64,000 nt of DNA, taken from assembly GCA_036339375.1 (NCBI GenBank), contig JAYZBC010000078.1, forward strand, positions 1-64,000. Direction: 5' to 3'. Positions 46,204-54,446 of this stretch are shown here, piece by piece. The notes under the pieces were generated by a model. The model had not been told where the DNA came from. It made no database searches and saw nothing but the letters and a program-made list of their open reading frames with translations. This DNA comes from JAYZBC01 sp036339375 (GTDB lineage Bacteria > Pseudomonadota > Alphaproteobacteria > MPNO01 > UBA2964). Made by a program: the position numbers and the translations under genes. Position 1 is the first letter of the stretch. Each line of letters starts with the position of its first letter.

Positions 46204-46231
46204 TATTGTTTTTCCAAGAAACTTCGGAATT

Positions 46232-47113
46232 TTAATTTGGCGAAATGAGTCTCCCGTCTTTATCCAGGTATTTTTGCCAAACATATTTTGCTTCAAATCC
46301 CAGTGTTTTTTTGGCCAGACTGCAATCCAGCCCTCCCCACATTCCTGAAAAGCCTTCTCTAATTTTAGTTTCCGGTAAATACCTTTGAATAAGTTCGGCA
46401 GTCGGTTCAGGATATCGGCTTGTAACCGTACTAATATTTAATATTTGGTGGCCAACAATATTGGCTTCAACCGCAAGTAGGCACGCAATTGCAGCGTCTC
46501 TTACATCGATGTAACTCCAAAACGTTCCTATTTTATCTCCGGGATTTAACCAACGTTCGGGAAGCGTTTTATAGGTCAAATCAAAGTTGACCCCACTCAG
46601 CCGAAGGCTAACCGCTGTCAAGGGGTTGCCCGTTGTAAATGAGTCTGCCAATTGTTCGCCAAAGACCTTTGACAGCCCATATGGATCTTGAGGTTTACAT
46701 GGGTATTTTTCATCTAGAGGTAAATAATCAGGTGCCCACATTTTTGGTGCATAGACGAAACCGTAAGCTGCTACACTTGAAGCCAATACAACGCGCCGTA
46801 CCCCCATATCCACAGCAGCTTTCAGAATATTATAACTACTGGTGGTATTATTATTAAATGTTTCACAGTCTGAAACTAAATTTGGTGCCTGAAACGCTGC
46901 TAAATGTATGACAGCGTCTGCATTTTTCAATGCTTGAAATATATCACCCGGATTTTTCAGATCACAAACCCACGACTCACAAACTTTTTGTTCTGGGGCA
47001 ACGACATCTAAACTTAGCACTTCATAGCCGGCGGCTATCAACTCTCGTATAGTATACACTCCGAGCCGACCACTTCCCCCTGTAACAACAATTTTTTTCG
47101 CTTTTCCAGGCAT
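46232..47113 (-). CDS. NAD-dependent epimerase/dehydratase (extended SDR)
   Basis: A 293-residue extended SDR. The nucleotide motif VTGGSGRLGVYTI is at the N-terminus, followed by AVIHLAAFQAP, ASSVAAYG with the catalytic Ser, and YGLSKVFGEQ carrying Tyr-x-x-x-Lys (about residue 145). The group is close to UDP-glucose 4-epimerase-like and nucleoside-diphosphate-sugar epimerases, but in catabolic operons such proteins can be uronate or lactone dehydrogenases. It starts 23 bases after the Rieske oxygenase stop. Confidence 0.85.
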   Translation of the reverse strand: MPGKAKKIVVTGGSGRLGVYTIRELIAAGYEVLSLDVVAPEQKVCESWVCDLKNPGDIFQALKNADAVIHLAAFQAPNLVSDCETFNNNTTSSYNILKAAVDMGVRRVVLASSVAAYGFVYAPKMWAPDYLPLDEKYPCKPQDPYGLSKVFGEQLADSFTTGNPLTAVSLRLSGVNFDLTYKTLPERWLNPGDKIGTFWSYIDVRDAAIACLLAVEANIVGHQILNISTVTSRYPEPTAELIQRYLPETKIREGFSGMWGGLDCSLAKKTLGFEAKYVWQKYLDKDGRLISPN

Positions 47114-47136
47114 ACCTTGTCGTACAATTTCAAAAT

Positions 47137-48378
47137 TTATTTAAGGCCACTCACGCTAGTTTGGTTTAACGCTCTCACTCCAACAAAGGAATCTAACTTA
47201 ACCAAACCTTCAGCATTTTCGTCTAAATAAAGACCCTTCGGGTTTCCACCATCCCATACTGATTTGATTGCCTCTCTTACAATTTTACGCAGCATGATGA
47301 TACCCCTATCAGATGTTCCAAGACGCTCTTGACGCAAACCAACTAGGTCTTGAGTACCCTGAGTAACTTTATCTTCTAACCTTACATTACCCCTAAACGG
47401 CATCAAAGGACGCGTATCATAGGGTTTGACCTTTTCCATGGGTATTTCCCTTGTACGGAGTTCTGCAAGTTTTTCAAATATTTTCGGGTCTGGACCCGTG
47501 TAATAATCTACGGTGAAAAGCATAAAACTGTTTTCATCATTTGGGGTAAGAAACATTAAGTGTTCGTAACGAGATCCAACCTCTAGCAGAATTTCCGGGC
47601 TCACTTTTGCGTGAACAAATTCTGTATCACCCACTTGCAGAATACTGGGCAACCCCAAGCTCATTTCATCAACAAACTCCGTACCCGGTTTAGGACCTGG
47701 CTTAGACATTACCATTTTCATCCCATAGGGGGTCTCCACAGGCTTGTAGTCAGGAGGGTCCTTCAAATTGAAAAATTGATCGCCCCAAGTCTGAGCACCA
47801 TAACCACTCATAGTATGGAGAATCCAAACATGACACGGGTCTGCACTATTCTCATAAAAATTAAACCAGTTGTAGTTAAAATACCGAGTGCTCTCTATGT
47901 GACGTTGGCCGCCGTGATCTACCAGAGGAGAATAATTTGGAAGCGGTGGTGGATCGTTCGATTTAGGGCCCATATAAGCAAAAATGAGACCACTTTTTTC
48001 CCTTACGGGATACGCTGTTTGTTTGATTTTAGCACAAAAGTCTTTGCCATCTGGTTCAGACGGTTGTTCCAAGCAACTGCCTGATACATCGTAAAGCCAT
48101 CCATGATAGGGGCAACGAATACCCCGCTCTTCGATATCACCATACTCGAGGGAGGAACCACGGTGTGAACAATATTTCCCAAGGAGCCCTAATTTTCCTT
48201 GACGATCCCGAAATAATACTAATTCCTCACCCAAAACACGCACTGATTGCGGTACATCAAATAACTCCGAAGAAGTCCCAACGACTAGCCAATACCGTCG
48301 TAACCACTCCCCGCCAGGGGTGCCTTTCGCAACTAAGGGTATATCCTTATTCAAAATTTTCGTTGGTCGTTTACTCAA
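47137..48378 (-). CDS. Rieske non-heme iron oxygenase without a beta subunit
   Basis: A 413-residue single-component-type oxygenase subunit (VanA/phthalate 4,5-dioxygenase-like). Rieske ligands are C-x-H in GKYCSHRGS and C-x-x-H in RCPYHGWLYD (about residues 77 and 97), and the iron-binding His pair is in ENSADPCHVWILH (about 185). No beta subunit or reductase gene is adjacent. The start is uncertain: GAGGTGG overlaps the stop region of the upstream DapA-like gene and points to a TTG at 48378; a longer frame from 48417 also exists. Likely demethylates or hydroxylates an aromatic or cyclic acid. Confidence 0.9.
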   Translation of the reverse strand: MSKRPTKILNKDIPLVAKGTPGGEWLRRYWLVVGTSSELFDVPQSVRVLGEELVLFRDRQGKLGLLGKYCSHRGSSLEYGDIEERGIRCPYHGWLYDVSGSCLEQPSEPDGKDFCAKIKQTAYPVREKSGLIFAYMGPKSNDPPPLPNYSPLVDHGGQRHIESTRYFNYNWFNFYENSADPCHVWILHTMSGYGAQTWGDQFFNLKDPPDYKPVETPYGMKMVMSKPGPKPGTEFVDEMSLGLPSILQVGDTEFVHAKVSPEILLEVGSRYEHLMFLTPNDENSFMLFTVDYYTGPDPKIFEKLAELRTREIPMEKVKPYDTRPLMPFRGNVRLEDKVTQGTQDLVGLRQERLGTSDRGIIMLRKIVREAIKSVWDGGNPKGLYLDENAEGLVKLDSFVGVRALNQTSVSGLK

Positions 48379-49279
48379 CAAAACCACCTCGTTTAAGGTC
48401 CCGGTACATTGTCTCACGCGCTGCTTGGGGCAATGGTTTTGCTTCCCACTTTGGAAACTTTTTTATTGGTATCCCTCGCATACGAAACGTCTCGGCAACT
48501 GTTGCTCTTCCATAAAGTTTGATATTCCTGATAACAATTTGGGCCACAGCATTTACCCTTCGCTGCAAAGCAACGGCATCATGATATTTCTCCTGCTCTA
48601 ACGTTTTCCAAAGCTCAACACATAATTCGGGTACAAAGCTTGTAGGGGGGTTGATCATCCCTGCTACTCCAAAAGGTACGAGACCAAAAATATCGGCATT
48701 GCCTGTAAAAACGGACACATCTTCGGGAAATAATTTGATGTAATCCAGCATTGCCCCAGCGCCATAAGCTACTTTAATTCCCTTGATCGTAGGAATTTTT
48801 TCTTTCATTTTTTGGCCAAGTTGAGGAGAAATTGATATTCCCGAGTATTTTGGATTTTCATAAATAAAAATAGGGAGGTTAGTGGTCTCAGCGACTGCAC
48901 TAAAATGGGCCAGAATTTCAAACTCTGAGTGGTCACTGTAGTAATACGGAGGAATAACACCGATTGCTTTAGCTTCTTTTTCGTCTGCATGTTGGGCCAA
49001 CTCTATCGTGCTCGACGTATCCGCCGTTCCCACGTGGACAATGACAGGCACCTTTCCTGCAGCTTGGCTTATAACAATTTCTGCTGCCCGTTTGCGTTCG
49101 GCAATCGACATCACAGGCCCCTGGCCTGAAGACCCCAGTGCAAAAAGCCCCTGCACTGAAGCATTTAAATAAAAGTCGACCAATTTCCTTAGAATTGGTT
49201 CATCTACCATTCCTTTTTCATCGAAAGGTGTAATTACCGGAATTAAAATTCCCTTTAACAAAAAATTACTCCCCGCCAT
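48371..49279 (-). CDS. Dihydrodipicolinate synthase family aldolase/hydratase-aldolase
   Basis: A 302-residue DapA-superfamily protein, a Schiff-base aldolase or lyase acting on pyruvate adducts. The Tyr of FIYENPK and the Schiff-base Lys of GIKVAYGAG (about residue 166) are present; GLFALGSSGQG corresponds to the G-T-T-G-E loop. Unlike true DapA it lacks the lysine-biosynthesis context. In a Rieske operon it could be a hydratase-aldolase or a keto-sugar aldolase. It is the first gene of the leftward operon; its stop overlaps the Rieske start. Confidence 0.87.
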   Translation of the reverse strand: MAGSNFLLKGILIPVITPFDEKGMVDEPILRKLVDFYLNASVQGLFALGSSGQGPVMSIAERKRAAEIVISQAAGKVPVIVHVGTADTSSTIELAQHADEKEAKAIGVIPPYYYSDHSEFEILAHFSAVAETTNLPIFIYENPKYSGISISPQLGQKMKEKIPTIKGIKVAYGAGAMLDYIKLFPEDVSVFTGNADIFGLVPFGVAGMINPPTSFVPELCVELWKTLEQEKYHDAVALQRRVNAVAQIVIRNIKLYGRATVAETFRMRGIPIKKFPKWEAKPLPQAARETMYRDLKRGGFVE

Positions 49280-49641
49280 TTTGTTTCTACAAATTTAGAC
49301 CATTCAGACCAAAACAAGGGATCTTAAATGAAAATTAATTTAACAAAAAATAGGCTTTGCTACGTTAGTAAAATTTAAACGGTGATTAGAGCTTCCATCA
49401 ATATTTCAGTCAAGTTTACCCTTTGCCAAAAACAAACGTGAATTTGGGAATACCGAAACCATTACGTATGCTAAATCGGGCATATCCAATAAAACTAAAA
49501 CACTCAAAACATAAATAATCTCATTTGATACAAATGGAAGTGTGTTAAAGTAAAAATTAAAGGGTTTCAAAGCATTCACTAAAGAAGTTTACCCAAATTT
49601 TGGTTCAAAATCAGTGCAAAAAAAGGGGATCCAAACCGAAA
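49280..49641. other. Divergent intergenic region of about 360 bases
   Basis: AT-rich spacer between the DapA-like gene (minus) and the racemase-like gene (plus), both starting here. It holds the CATTTG-ATA-CAAATG palindrome (49522-49536) and a TATCCAATAAAA element (49483-49494). No coding sequence with a ribosome binding site was seen. Promoters for both genes are expected in it. Confidence 0.5.
49522..49536. promoter_or_regulatory. Palindromic operator candidate upstream of racemase-like gene
   Basis: CATTTG and CAAATG arms flank ATA, a perfect 6-bp inverted repeat of 15 bases, 105 bases before the ATG at 49642. A TTGATA overlapping its centre could be a -35 box, but no good -10 follows. 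Its size and TTG-x3-CAA form resemble GntR-family sites; this is inference. Confidence 0.35.
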
Positions 49642-50364
49642 ATGGAAAATCAAAAAAAAATCAAAATTGGTTTTGTAACCCCTGTTTCAGCTAACAGTAG
49701 ACATTTTGCACCATTCCAAGCGCTCATTCCTGAGCATGTTGAAATGGAATTGGAGGGATTGAATATTGTAGGAAAAACCCTCGAAAGTCTTCGTGGGACA
49801 GGACAAATGGTAGCAGAAAAATCGGCGGAATTGGCTAAAAAACGGGGATGGCAGGGCGTTATTGTTAGCGGTGCACCGGTGGAGGTGCTAAACCCTGGTC
49901 TTTTAGAACTGTTAAAGGCGATAATAGAAGTTCCAGTGACAACAGCCCTAGATTCCTGCGTACACGCACTGAAAGCGTTTCACGTTCAAAGGGTGTTACT
50001 TCTCACGCCATTTGTTGAATCAATGAACGTTCTAATTAGGGACTACCTTCACGCCCAAAGTTTGATGGCCTACTCCCCATCTAACACCTTTAAAGACTAT
50101 AAAGATGCTATCGTCGTAGAACCGGGGGCTGTTTATGATCTTGCCCAAACCGCCTTTGACAATCAAAATGACGTTGACGCTTTATACTTTCAGGGAGCCG
50201 TCCTAGACCCTTTAAAGATCCTTGAAAAACTTGAGACGGACCTTTTAAAACCGGTCGTGGCAAGTAACCCTGGTATGCTTTGGTATATTCTTTCATTGTT
50301 AGGTGTCCAATGCACAATTCCTGGTTACGGGCAATTACTTCGGCAATGGCCCCCATTTCAATAG
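49642..50364 (+). CDS. Maleate isomerase/Asp-Glu racemase superfamily protein lacking both catalytic Cys
   Basis: A 240-residue protein with the arylmalonate decarboxylase/maleate isomerase fold: KIGFVTPVS near the N-terminus, GVIVSGAPVEVL where the first catalytic Cys usually sits, VLLLTPFVESMN, YFQGAVLDPLKIL where the second Cys (S-C-T-N) normally is, and KPVVASNPGMLWYIL at the C-terminus. Neither Cys is present, so racemisation or isomerisation by the usual two-base mechanism is unlikely. The start is the ATG at 49642 (MENQKKIKIGF); an in-frame start at 49600 would add 14 basic residues. It may have a different reaction or a binding role. Confidence 0.7.
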   Translation: MENQKKIKIGFVTPVSANSRHFAPFQALIPEHVEMELEGLNIVGKTLESLRGTGQMVAEKSAELAKKRGWQGVIVSGAPVEVLNPGLLELLKAIIEVPVTTALDSCVHALKAFHVQRVLLLTPFVESMNVLIRDYLHAQSLMAYSPSNTFKDYKDAIVVEPGAVYDLAQTAFDNQNDVDALYFQGAVLDPLKILEKLETDLLKPVVASNPGMLWYILSLLGVQCTIPGYGQLLRQWPPFQ

Positions 50365-50469
50365 GGTTATTAAGAGGTCAAATTTAAAATTTAGATTTGT
50401 CCATTTAGTGTACCTCGAGATTGATGCATTGATTTCTGATGTTTGGGTTTAATTGGAAGTACAAAAATA

Positions 50470-51192
50470 TTAGACGTATAACGTCGAGCCATTTTCTTTA
50501 AGCCATTGGCGTGATTCTTTATAAGACAAAAAGGAATTCTCTACAGTTCTCCAAAATTCAGGAGAGTGGTTTTGATGGAGCAAATGGCAAAGTTCATGGA
50601 TAATGACATAATCAACTATTCGTTTAGGTGCGAGGACTATCTTCCAATTGTAGATGATTTCACCCTTTATTGAACAAGAACCCCACCGTGATTTATATTC
50701 TTTGACGGAAATTGATTTAGGGTGAAGACGAAGTTTTCGGGCGTATTTTTTGGTTTTGTCTCTTAAAATTTTTTCTGCGTGACTTTTATACCACAGAACA
50801 ATTCTGCTTTTTACAAAATTTAGTTTTTGGTCATTTTTAAGATTGGAGGACACCCCTAAAACCAACTCGCCCCTCTTAAGTCTGGCCTCACCAATACCGT
50901 TTTCTAGTAATTTCAGTCTGTAACTTTTTCCAAGATAAGAAAAAGTTTCTCCATTCACATATTCCTTTGGTTTAAGAGGGTAAATCTTTTCTTGAAGTCT
51001 AATTTTTTTTCGTATCCAGGGTGTCTTTTTCAAAATTATGGCGTTTATGTTTTTTTGAGATAACCGCTTAGGAACGACAATACGCACTTTCCCCTTGTCA
51101 ATTTTAATACTGAAGGTTTTTCTCCTATCGGTCCGAATAATTTCTATCGGAAACTCTAAGTCGTTATTTGTTTTCAACTGGTTTCTAGCCAT
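50470..51192 (-). CDS. YgjP-like metallopeptidase domain protein (M48/SprT-type)
   Basis: A 240-residue YgjP-family protein. The zincin motif is HELCHLLHQNHSPEFW (H-E-x-x-H at about residue 200), preceded by SRWGSCSIKGEIIYNW, both conserved in the DUF45 family. The N-terminal half is rich in Lys and beta strands. Reported activities for relatives are conflicting (a UTP pyrophosphatase claim against a metallopeptidase fold). It has no obvious link to the flanking catabolic genes and is separated on both sides by about 85-105 bases. Confidence 0.85.
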   Translation of the reverse strand: MARNQLKTNNDLEFPIEIIRTDRRKTFSIKIDKGKVRIVVPKRLSQKNINAIILKKTPWIRKKIRLQEKIYPLKPKEYVNGETFSYLGKSYRLKLLENGIGEARLKRGELVLGVSSNLKNDQKLNFVKSRIVLWYKSHAEKILRDKTKKYARKLRLHPKSISVKEYKSRWGSCSIKGEIIYNWKIVLAPKRIVDYVIIHELCHLLHQNHSPEFWRTVENSFLSYKESRQWLKENGSTLYV

Positions 51193-51276
51193 CCATTCTA
51201 AAGAAAACCAACTTTAAAAATCGAAAAAGTTTAAATGCGGTTTCTTCTTAAATTTAATTTCTTTCCAATTCTGCAC

Positions 51277-52347
51277 TTAGAGCATTTGTCCACCAGGCAA
51301 ATGAGGAAAAGCGCTGTGTTCATGTGGGTGTCGGACGGGTATCGTTTTAGTTACATATGTTCCATCTATTTCTTCCAATTTAGTAACCCCAATTAAACCC
51401 ATGGTAACTTGAATTTCTGTTTCAAGCATTTCAAGGCAAGCCGTTAAGCCGTCAGCGCCTCCTGCACTTAACGCCCAGGCCTGCAAACGCCCTATTCCAA
51501 CTGCTTTTGCACCAAGGGCTATCCCTTTGATTACATCAGTACCACGCGTAAAACCCCCATCTATGACAATTTCTGCTTTGCCATCTACTGCGGCCACAAT
51601 TTCAGGAAGGGTGTCTATATTTCCGAGAACATAATCAAGCTGTCGTCCCCCATGATTGGAAATATAAACAACGTCCACGCCGTGTTCTACCGCTAGTGCT
51701 GCATCTTCAGCTTTTTGTATACCTTTTACAATAAAGGGAATGTTGCCAATTTCGTCCTGAATCATTTTAACCGTGTCCCAGGTAACACCTTTTTGAAAAT
51801 CTCGGGCCGGAACGCGACGCTGAGCGATTAAAGAAGGATGAAGCCGTTCTCTATTTCCATAGAATGCGGAATCAACGGTCAAGGCTACACCCCGGTATCC
51901 CGCTTTAACCACTCGTTTTGCTAACTTTTTGATCCAATCATTGTCTCCACGAACGTAGATTTGGAAAATCTTTGGGTGAGAGCTATTCGCGGCTACCTCT
52001 TCAAGGCTGGGTTGGCAAACTGTAGACAAAAAATTTATACAACCAAATTTTTCTGCCGCATCATCGACATCCAAACCTCCGTTAGATGAGAATCTTTCAA
52101 TGCCACCCAAGGGTGCCAGAAGTACAGGAATTCGAAGATCAGCACCGAGAAAATTAGTTGAGGCATCAGTTTCGCGTACATCCCTTAACACGCTCGGTCG
52201 AAAAGCCAGACAATCTAACGCTTGACGGTTTCGTCGTAAACTAGTCTCAGATTCAGCAGCACCATTGATGTAGTCCCACTCGTCAGCACTCAATTTTCGT
52301 TTGGCCATAACGATCATTTCATGCATAGTCGCAAAGCTAACGGCCAT
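51277..52347 (-). CDS. FMN-dependent alpha-hydroxy-acid oxidising enzyme
   Basis: A 356-residue TIM-barrel FMN enzyme of the lactate oxidase/glycolate oxidase/mandelate dehydrogenase family. It shows the N-terminal Tyr in DEWDYINGAAESETSLRRN, the Lys in FIVKGIQKAED, and the signature SNHGGRQLDY with catalytic His and Arg (about residue 235). It oxidises a 2-hydroxy acid to the 2-oxo acid. AAGGAGAT precedes the ATG. It lies 56 bases downstream of the FAH-family gene, with which it probably forms a unit. Confidence 0.92.
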   Translation of the reverse strand: MAVSFATMHEMIVMAKRKLSADEWDYINGAAESETSLRRNRQALDCLAFRPSVLRDVRETDASTNFLGADLRIPVLLAPLGGIERFSSNGGLDVDDAAEKFGCINFLSTVCQPSLEEVAANSSHPKIFQIYVRGDNDWIKKLAKRVVKAGYRGVALTVDSAFYGNRERLHPSLIAQRRVPARDFQKGVTWDTVKMIQDEIGNIPFIVKGIQKAEDAALAVEHGVDVVYISNHGGRQLDYVLGNIDTLPEIVAAVDGKAEIVIDGGFTRGTDVIKGIALGAKAVGIGRLQAWALSAGGADGLTACLEMLETEIQVTMGLIGVTKLEEIDGTYVTKTIPVRHPHEHSAFPHLPGGQML

Positions 52348-52403
52348 ACCCTATCTCCTTGCATTTTTATTTTTTGATTTAGCTTTCAAAACTTTTTTAA
52401 TTT

Positions 52404-53270
52404 TTAAATTTCGTGTGCCCGAACACGAACTTCCATACGCCCTATTTTTTCAAAATCAGCAACTAAAATATCTCCAGGTACTACTGGCTCAAAACCTAAA
52501 GGAGACCCAGCCATTATGATATCACCGGGATAAAGCGTATAAAAATTAGAAGCATGAGATATTATTTGTTTAATGCCAAAAGCCATTTGGTTTGTGTTTG
52601 AATTTTGTAACGCTTTCCCATTCAACGAAAGAGATATGCCTATATTGTCAGGGTCATCAATTTCATCTGAGGTAACGATCCAGGGACCTAACACAGCGTA
52701 ACCATCAATGGATTTTCGGGAGCTTGCACTTTCCGCACCCCGCAATGTCATATCCATTCCGATACAGTAACCACCAACGTAATCTAATGCGTTCGACTCC
52801 GAAATATTGGTTCCCGTACGACCAATTATGATTGTAAATTCTGCCTCTGGATCGTTTCGACGATCTAAAAATCTAAGAGCTACCCCTTCTGAAGGCCCAA
52901 CTAAGGCACTATTTGCCTTGATAAACATTCTAACTGGATCGCTATCGCTGCGAGAGGTCCCAACAGGAACCCCAGGACCAAAATCAAGCTTTTCTAAATC
53001 TCTATTTTTGCGATTACCAGCAATGCCAATAATTTTACTTGGATTTGCAACAGGGCTTAAAAGTTTTACATTTTCTAATTCATAGCGATCACCGTTTTCC
53101 GCCATAGCTTTGGCTGATTTTTGAATGGTTTTCCAATTACGTATCAGGTGATCTCCCATAGGGCATGGCCAATTAAGAGGGGGCAATGTATCAAGAGCGC
53201 TACTTACATCAATTATTGTTGTTCCATCTAACAAACCAAGTTGGTTGTTATTAAATCGGCAAATCTTCAT
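52404..53270 (-). CDS. Fumarylacetoacetate hydrolase family protein
   Basis: A 288-residue FAH-family enzyme. The C-terminal catalytic domain begins at IIGIAGNRKNRDLEKL, with metal-ligand Glu residues in RRNDPEAEFTIIIGR and Asp in GYCIGMDMTLRG (about residues 122 and 155). The family includes acylpyruvate hydrolases, 2-oxo-hept-3-ene-dioate hydratases and oxaloacetate decarboxylases, all late steps of ring degradation. GGAGA precedes the ATG. It is first in a unit with the FMN oxidase; the opposite strand holds a TauD-type gene. Confidence 0.9.
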   Translation of the reverse strand: MKICRFNNNQLGLLDGTTIIDVSSALDTLPPLNWPCPMGDHLIRNWKTIQKSAKAMAENGDRYELENVKLLSPVANPSKIIGIAGNRKNRDLEKLDFGPGVPVGTSRSDSDPVRMFIKANSALVGPSEGVALRFLDRRNDPEAEFTIIIGRTGTNISESNALDYVGGYCIGMDMTLRGAESASSRKSIDGYAVLGPWIVTSDEIDDPDNIGISLSLNGKALQNSNTNQMAFGIKQIISHASNFYTLYPGDIIMAGSPLGFEPVVPGDILVADFEKIGRMEVRVRAHEI

Positions 53271-53485
53271 ACTGGGTTCTCCAATTTAAACTTTAACATG
53301 ACTTCAAATGATCTTCTGAACGTACTTTTCTGCTCCCAAAAATCCGATCCAATAAGTCAACGAAGTTGCAAACTTTAAACGATACCACTGGGAAAGGGTT
53401 CTATGATAGGTTCTTGGTTCTCGTAAACTGAAGTAAGGTTCTAGCAGTAAAAAACACATTTTATACTATGTTTAGCTCTCTAGAA

Positions 53486-53515
53486 TTGACCTCCTATCCA
53501 ATAAAATTGGATAAT
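53486..53515 (+). promoter_or_regulatory. Promoter with 19-bp palindrome in the spacer (TauD-type gene)
   Basis: TTGACC (53486-53491) and GATAAT (53510-53515) are 18 bases apart and each match the -35/-10 consensus at 5 of 6 positions. Between them lies TATCCAATAAAATTGGATA (53495-53513), with 8-bp arms that are perfectly inverted. A repressor bound there would block RNA polymerase. Transcription should start near 53522, about 24 bases before the ATG. Confidence 0.6.
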
Positions 53516-53545
53516 TAATGCCTAATTTTAAAGCAGGAAAGATTT

Positions 53546-54418
53546 ATGGCGACAAGAGTACAACAACATAGTGAAATAAAAATAAAAAAACTTCACCCGA
53601 AAATTGGTGCGGAAGTCACTGGGTTTGACCTCCGTTTGCCACTTGACGATGAAATTATTCAGATAATAAAAGAAGCGTGGTACAAACACACAGTATTGTT
53701 ATTCCGTAACCAACAGCTTTCCGAGGACGAACAACTTCGCTTTGCATCTTTATTTGGTCCAATCGCTGATCGTGTACAACCTCCACGAAACAAAAATTAT
53801 AGTGATGCCGCCGATTGGGGGAAATTAATGTTGGTGACAGATCACGTTAGTGAAGATGGAAAACCTCTCGGATCCCTTGGCCATGGGGAAATGACTTTTC
53901 ATACAGACAAATGCTATAGAGAACGACCTCATCACGCTTCGTTTTTATATGGTATCGAAATCCCCGATACGGGTGGAAATACAAAATTCGCTAGCCTTTA
54001 CGCAGCCTATAACTCTATGCCACAAAATTTAAAAAAACGCCTAAAAAATGCATTTGTAATGCAGGGACACCAATACGGAGGATATGGTCGTTTGGATTTG
54101 GACGTTGATTTAGCTGACATACATCATTTTAGACAACCAATGATTGTCAAAAATCCTGGTTCTGGTATGCCCGCACTTTATATTTCTCGCTTAAATACAA
54201 TGTGGATTGAGGGTTTTGATAGAGGGGAAAGTGAAGCTCTGCTTGAGCCATTGTTTGACCTCACGGAAGACCCCAAGAACATGTATGAACATGTTTGGAG
54301 ACAAGGTGATTTACTAATGTGGGACAATTTAGCTTGTTTACACGCTCGCACAGATTGGCCTAAGGACCAGAAAAGGGCATTGCGACGTTGCACGACAGAA
54401 GGGGAACGCCTTTGGTAA
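53546..54418 (+). CDS. TauD/TfdA family Fe(II)/2-oxoglutarate dioxygenase
   Basis: A 290-residue TauD/TfdA protein. The facial-triad H-x-D is in MTFHTDKCYRERP (about residue 118), the distal His in LACLHARTDWPKDQ and the 2-oxoglutarate Arg pair in RALRRCTTEG near the C-terminus. AGGAAAG lies just before the ATG at 53546, behind the promoter at 53486. It may hydroxylate a ring or side-chain acid related to the neighbouring aldolase and FAH genes. It is a paralog of the protein at 453, but they share only the general family pattern. Confidence 0.9.
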   Translation: MATRVQQHSEIKIKKLHPKIGAEVTGFDLRLPLDDEIIQIIKEAWYKHTVLLFRNQQLSEDEQLRFASLFGPIADRVQPPRNKNYSDAADWGKLMLVTDHVSEDGKPLGSLGHGEMTFHTDKCYRERPHHASFLYGIEIPDTGGNTKFASLYAAYNSMPQNLKKRLKNAFVMQGHQYGGYGRLDLDVDLADIHHFRQPMIVKNPGSGMPALYISRLNTMWIEGFDRGESEALLEPLFDLTEDPKNMYEHVWRQGDLLMWDNLACLHARTDWPKDQKRALRRCTTEGERLW

Positions 54419-54446
54419 AAAATTAATAACTAAAGTTGAGGTCTTT

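Noticed and set aside
47611..48084. Open frame of 157 codons opposite the Rieske oxygenase
   Set aside because: Its translated sequence has no recognisable motif, while the minus-strand gene carries intact Rieske and iron ligands.
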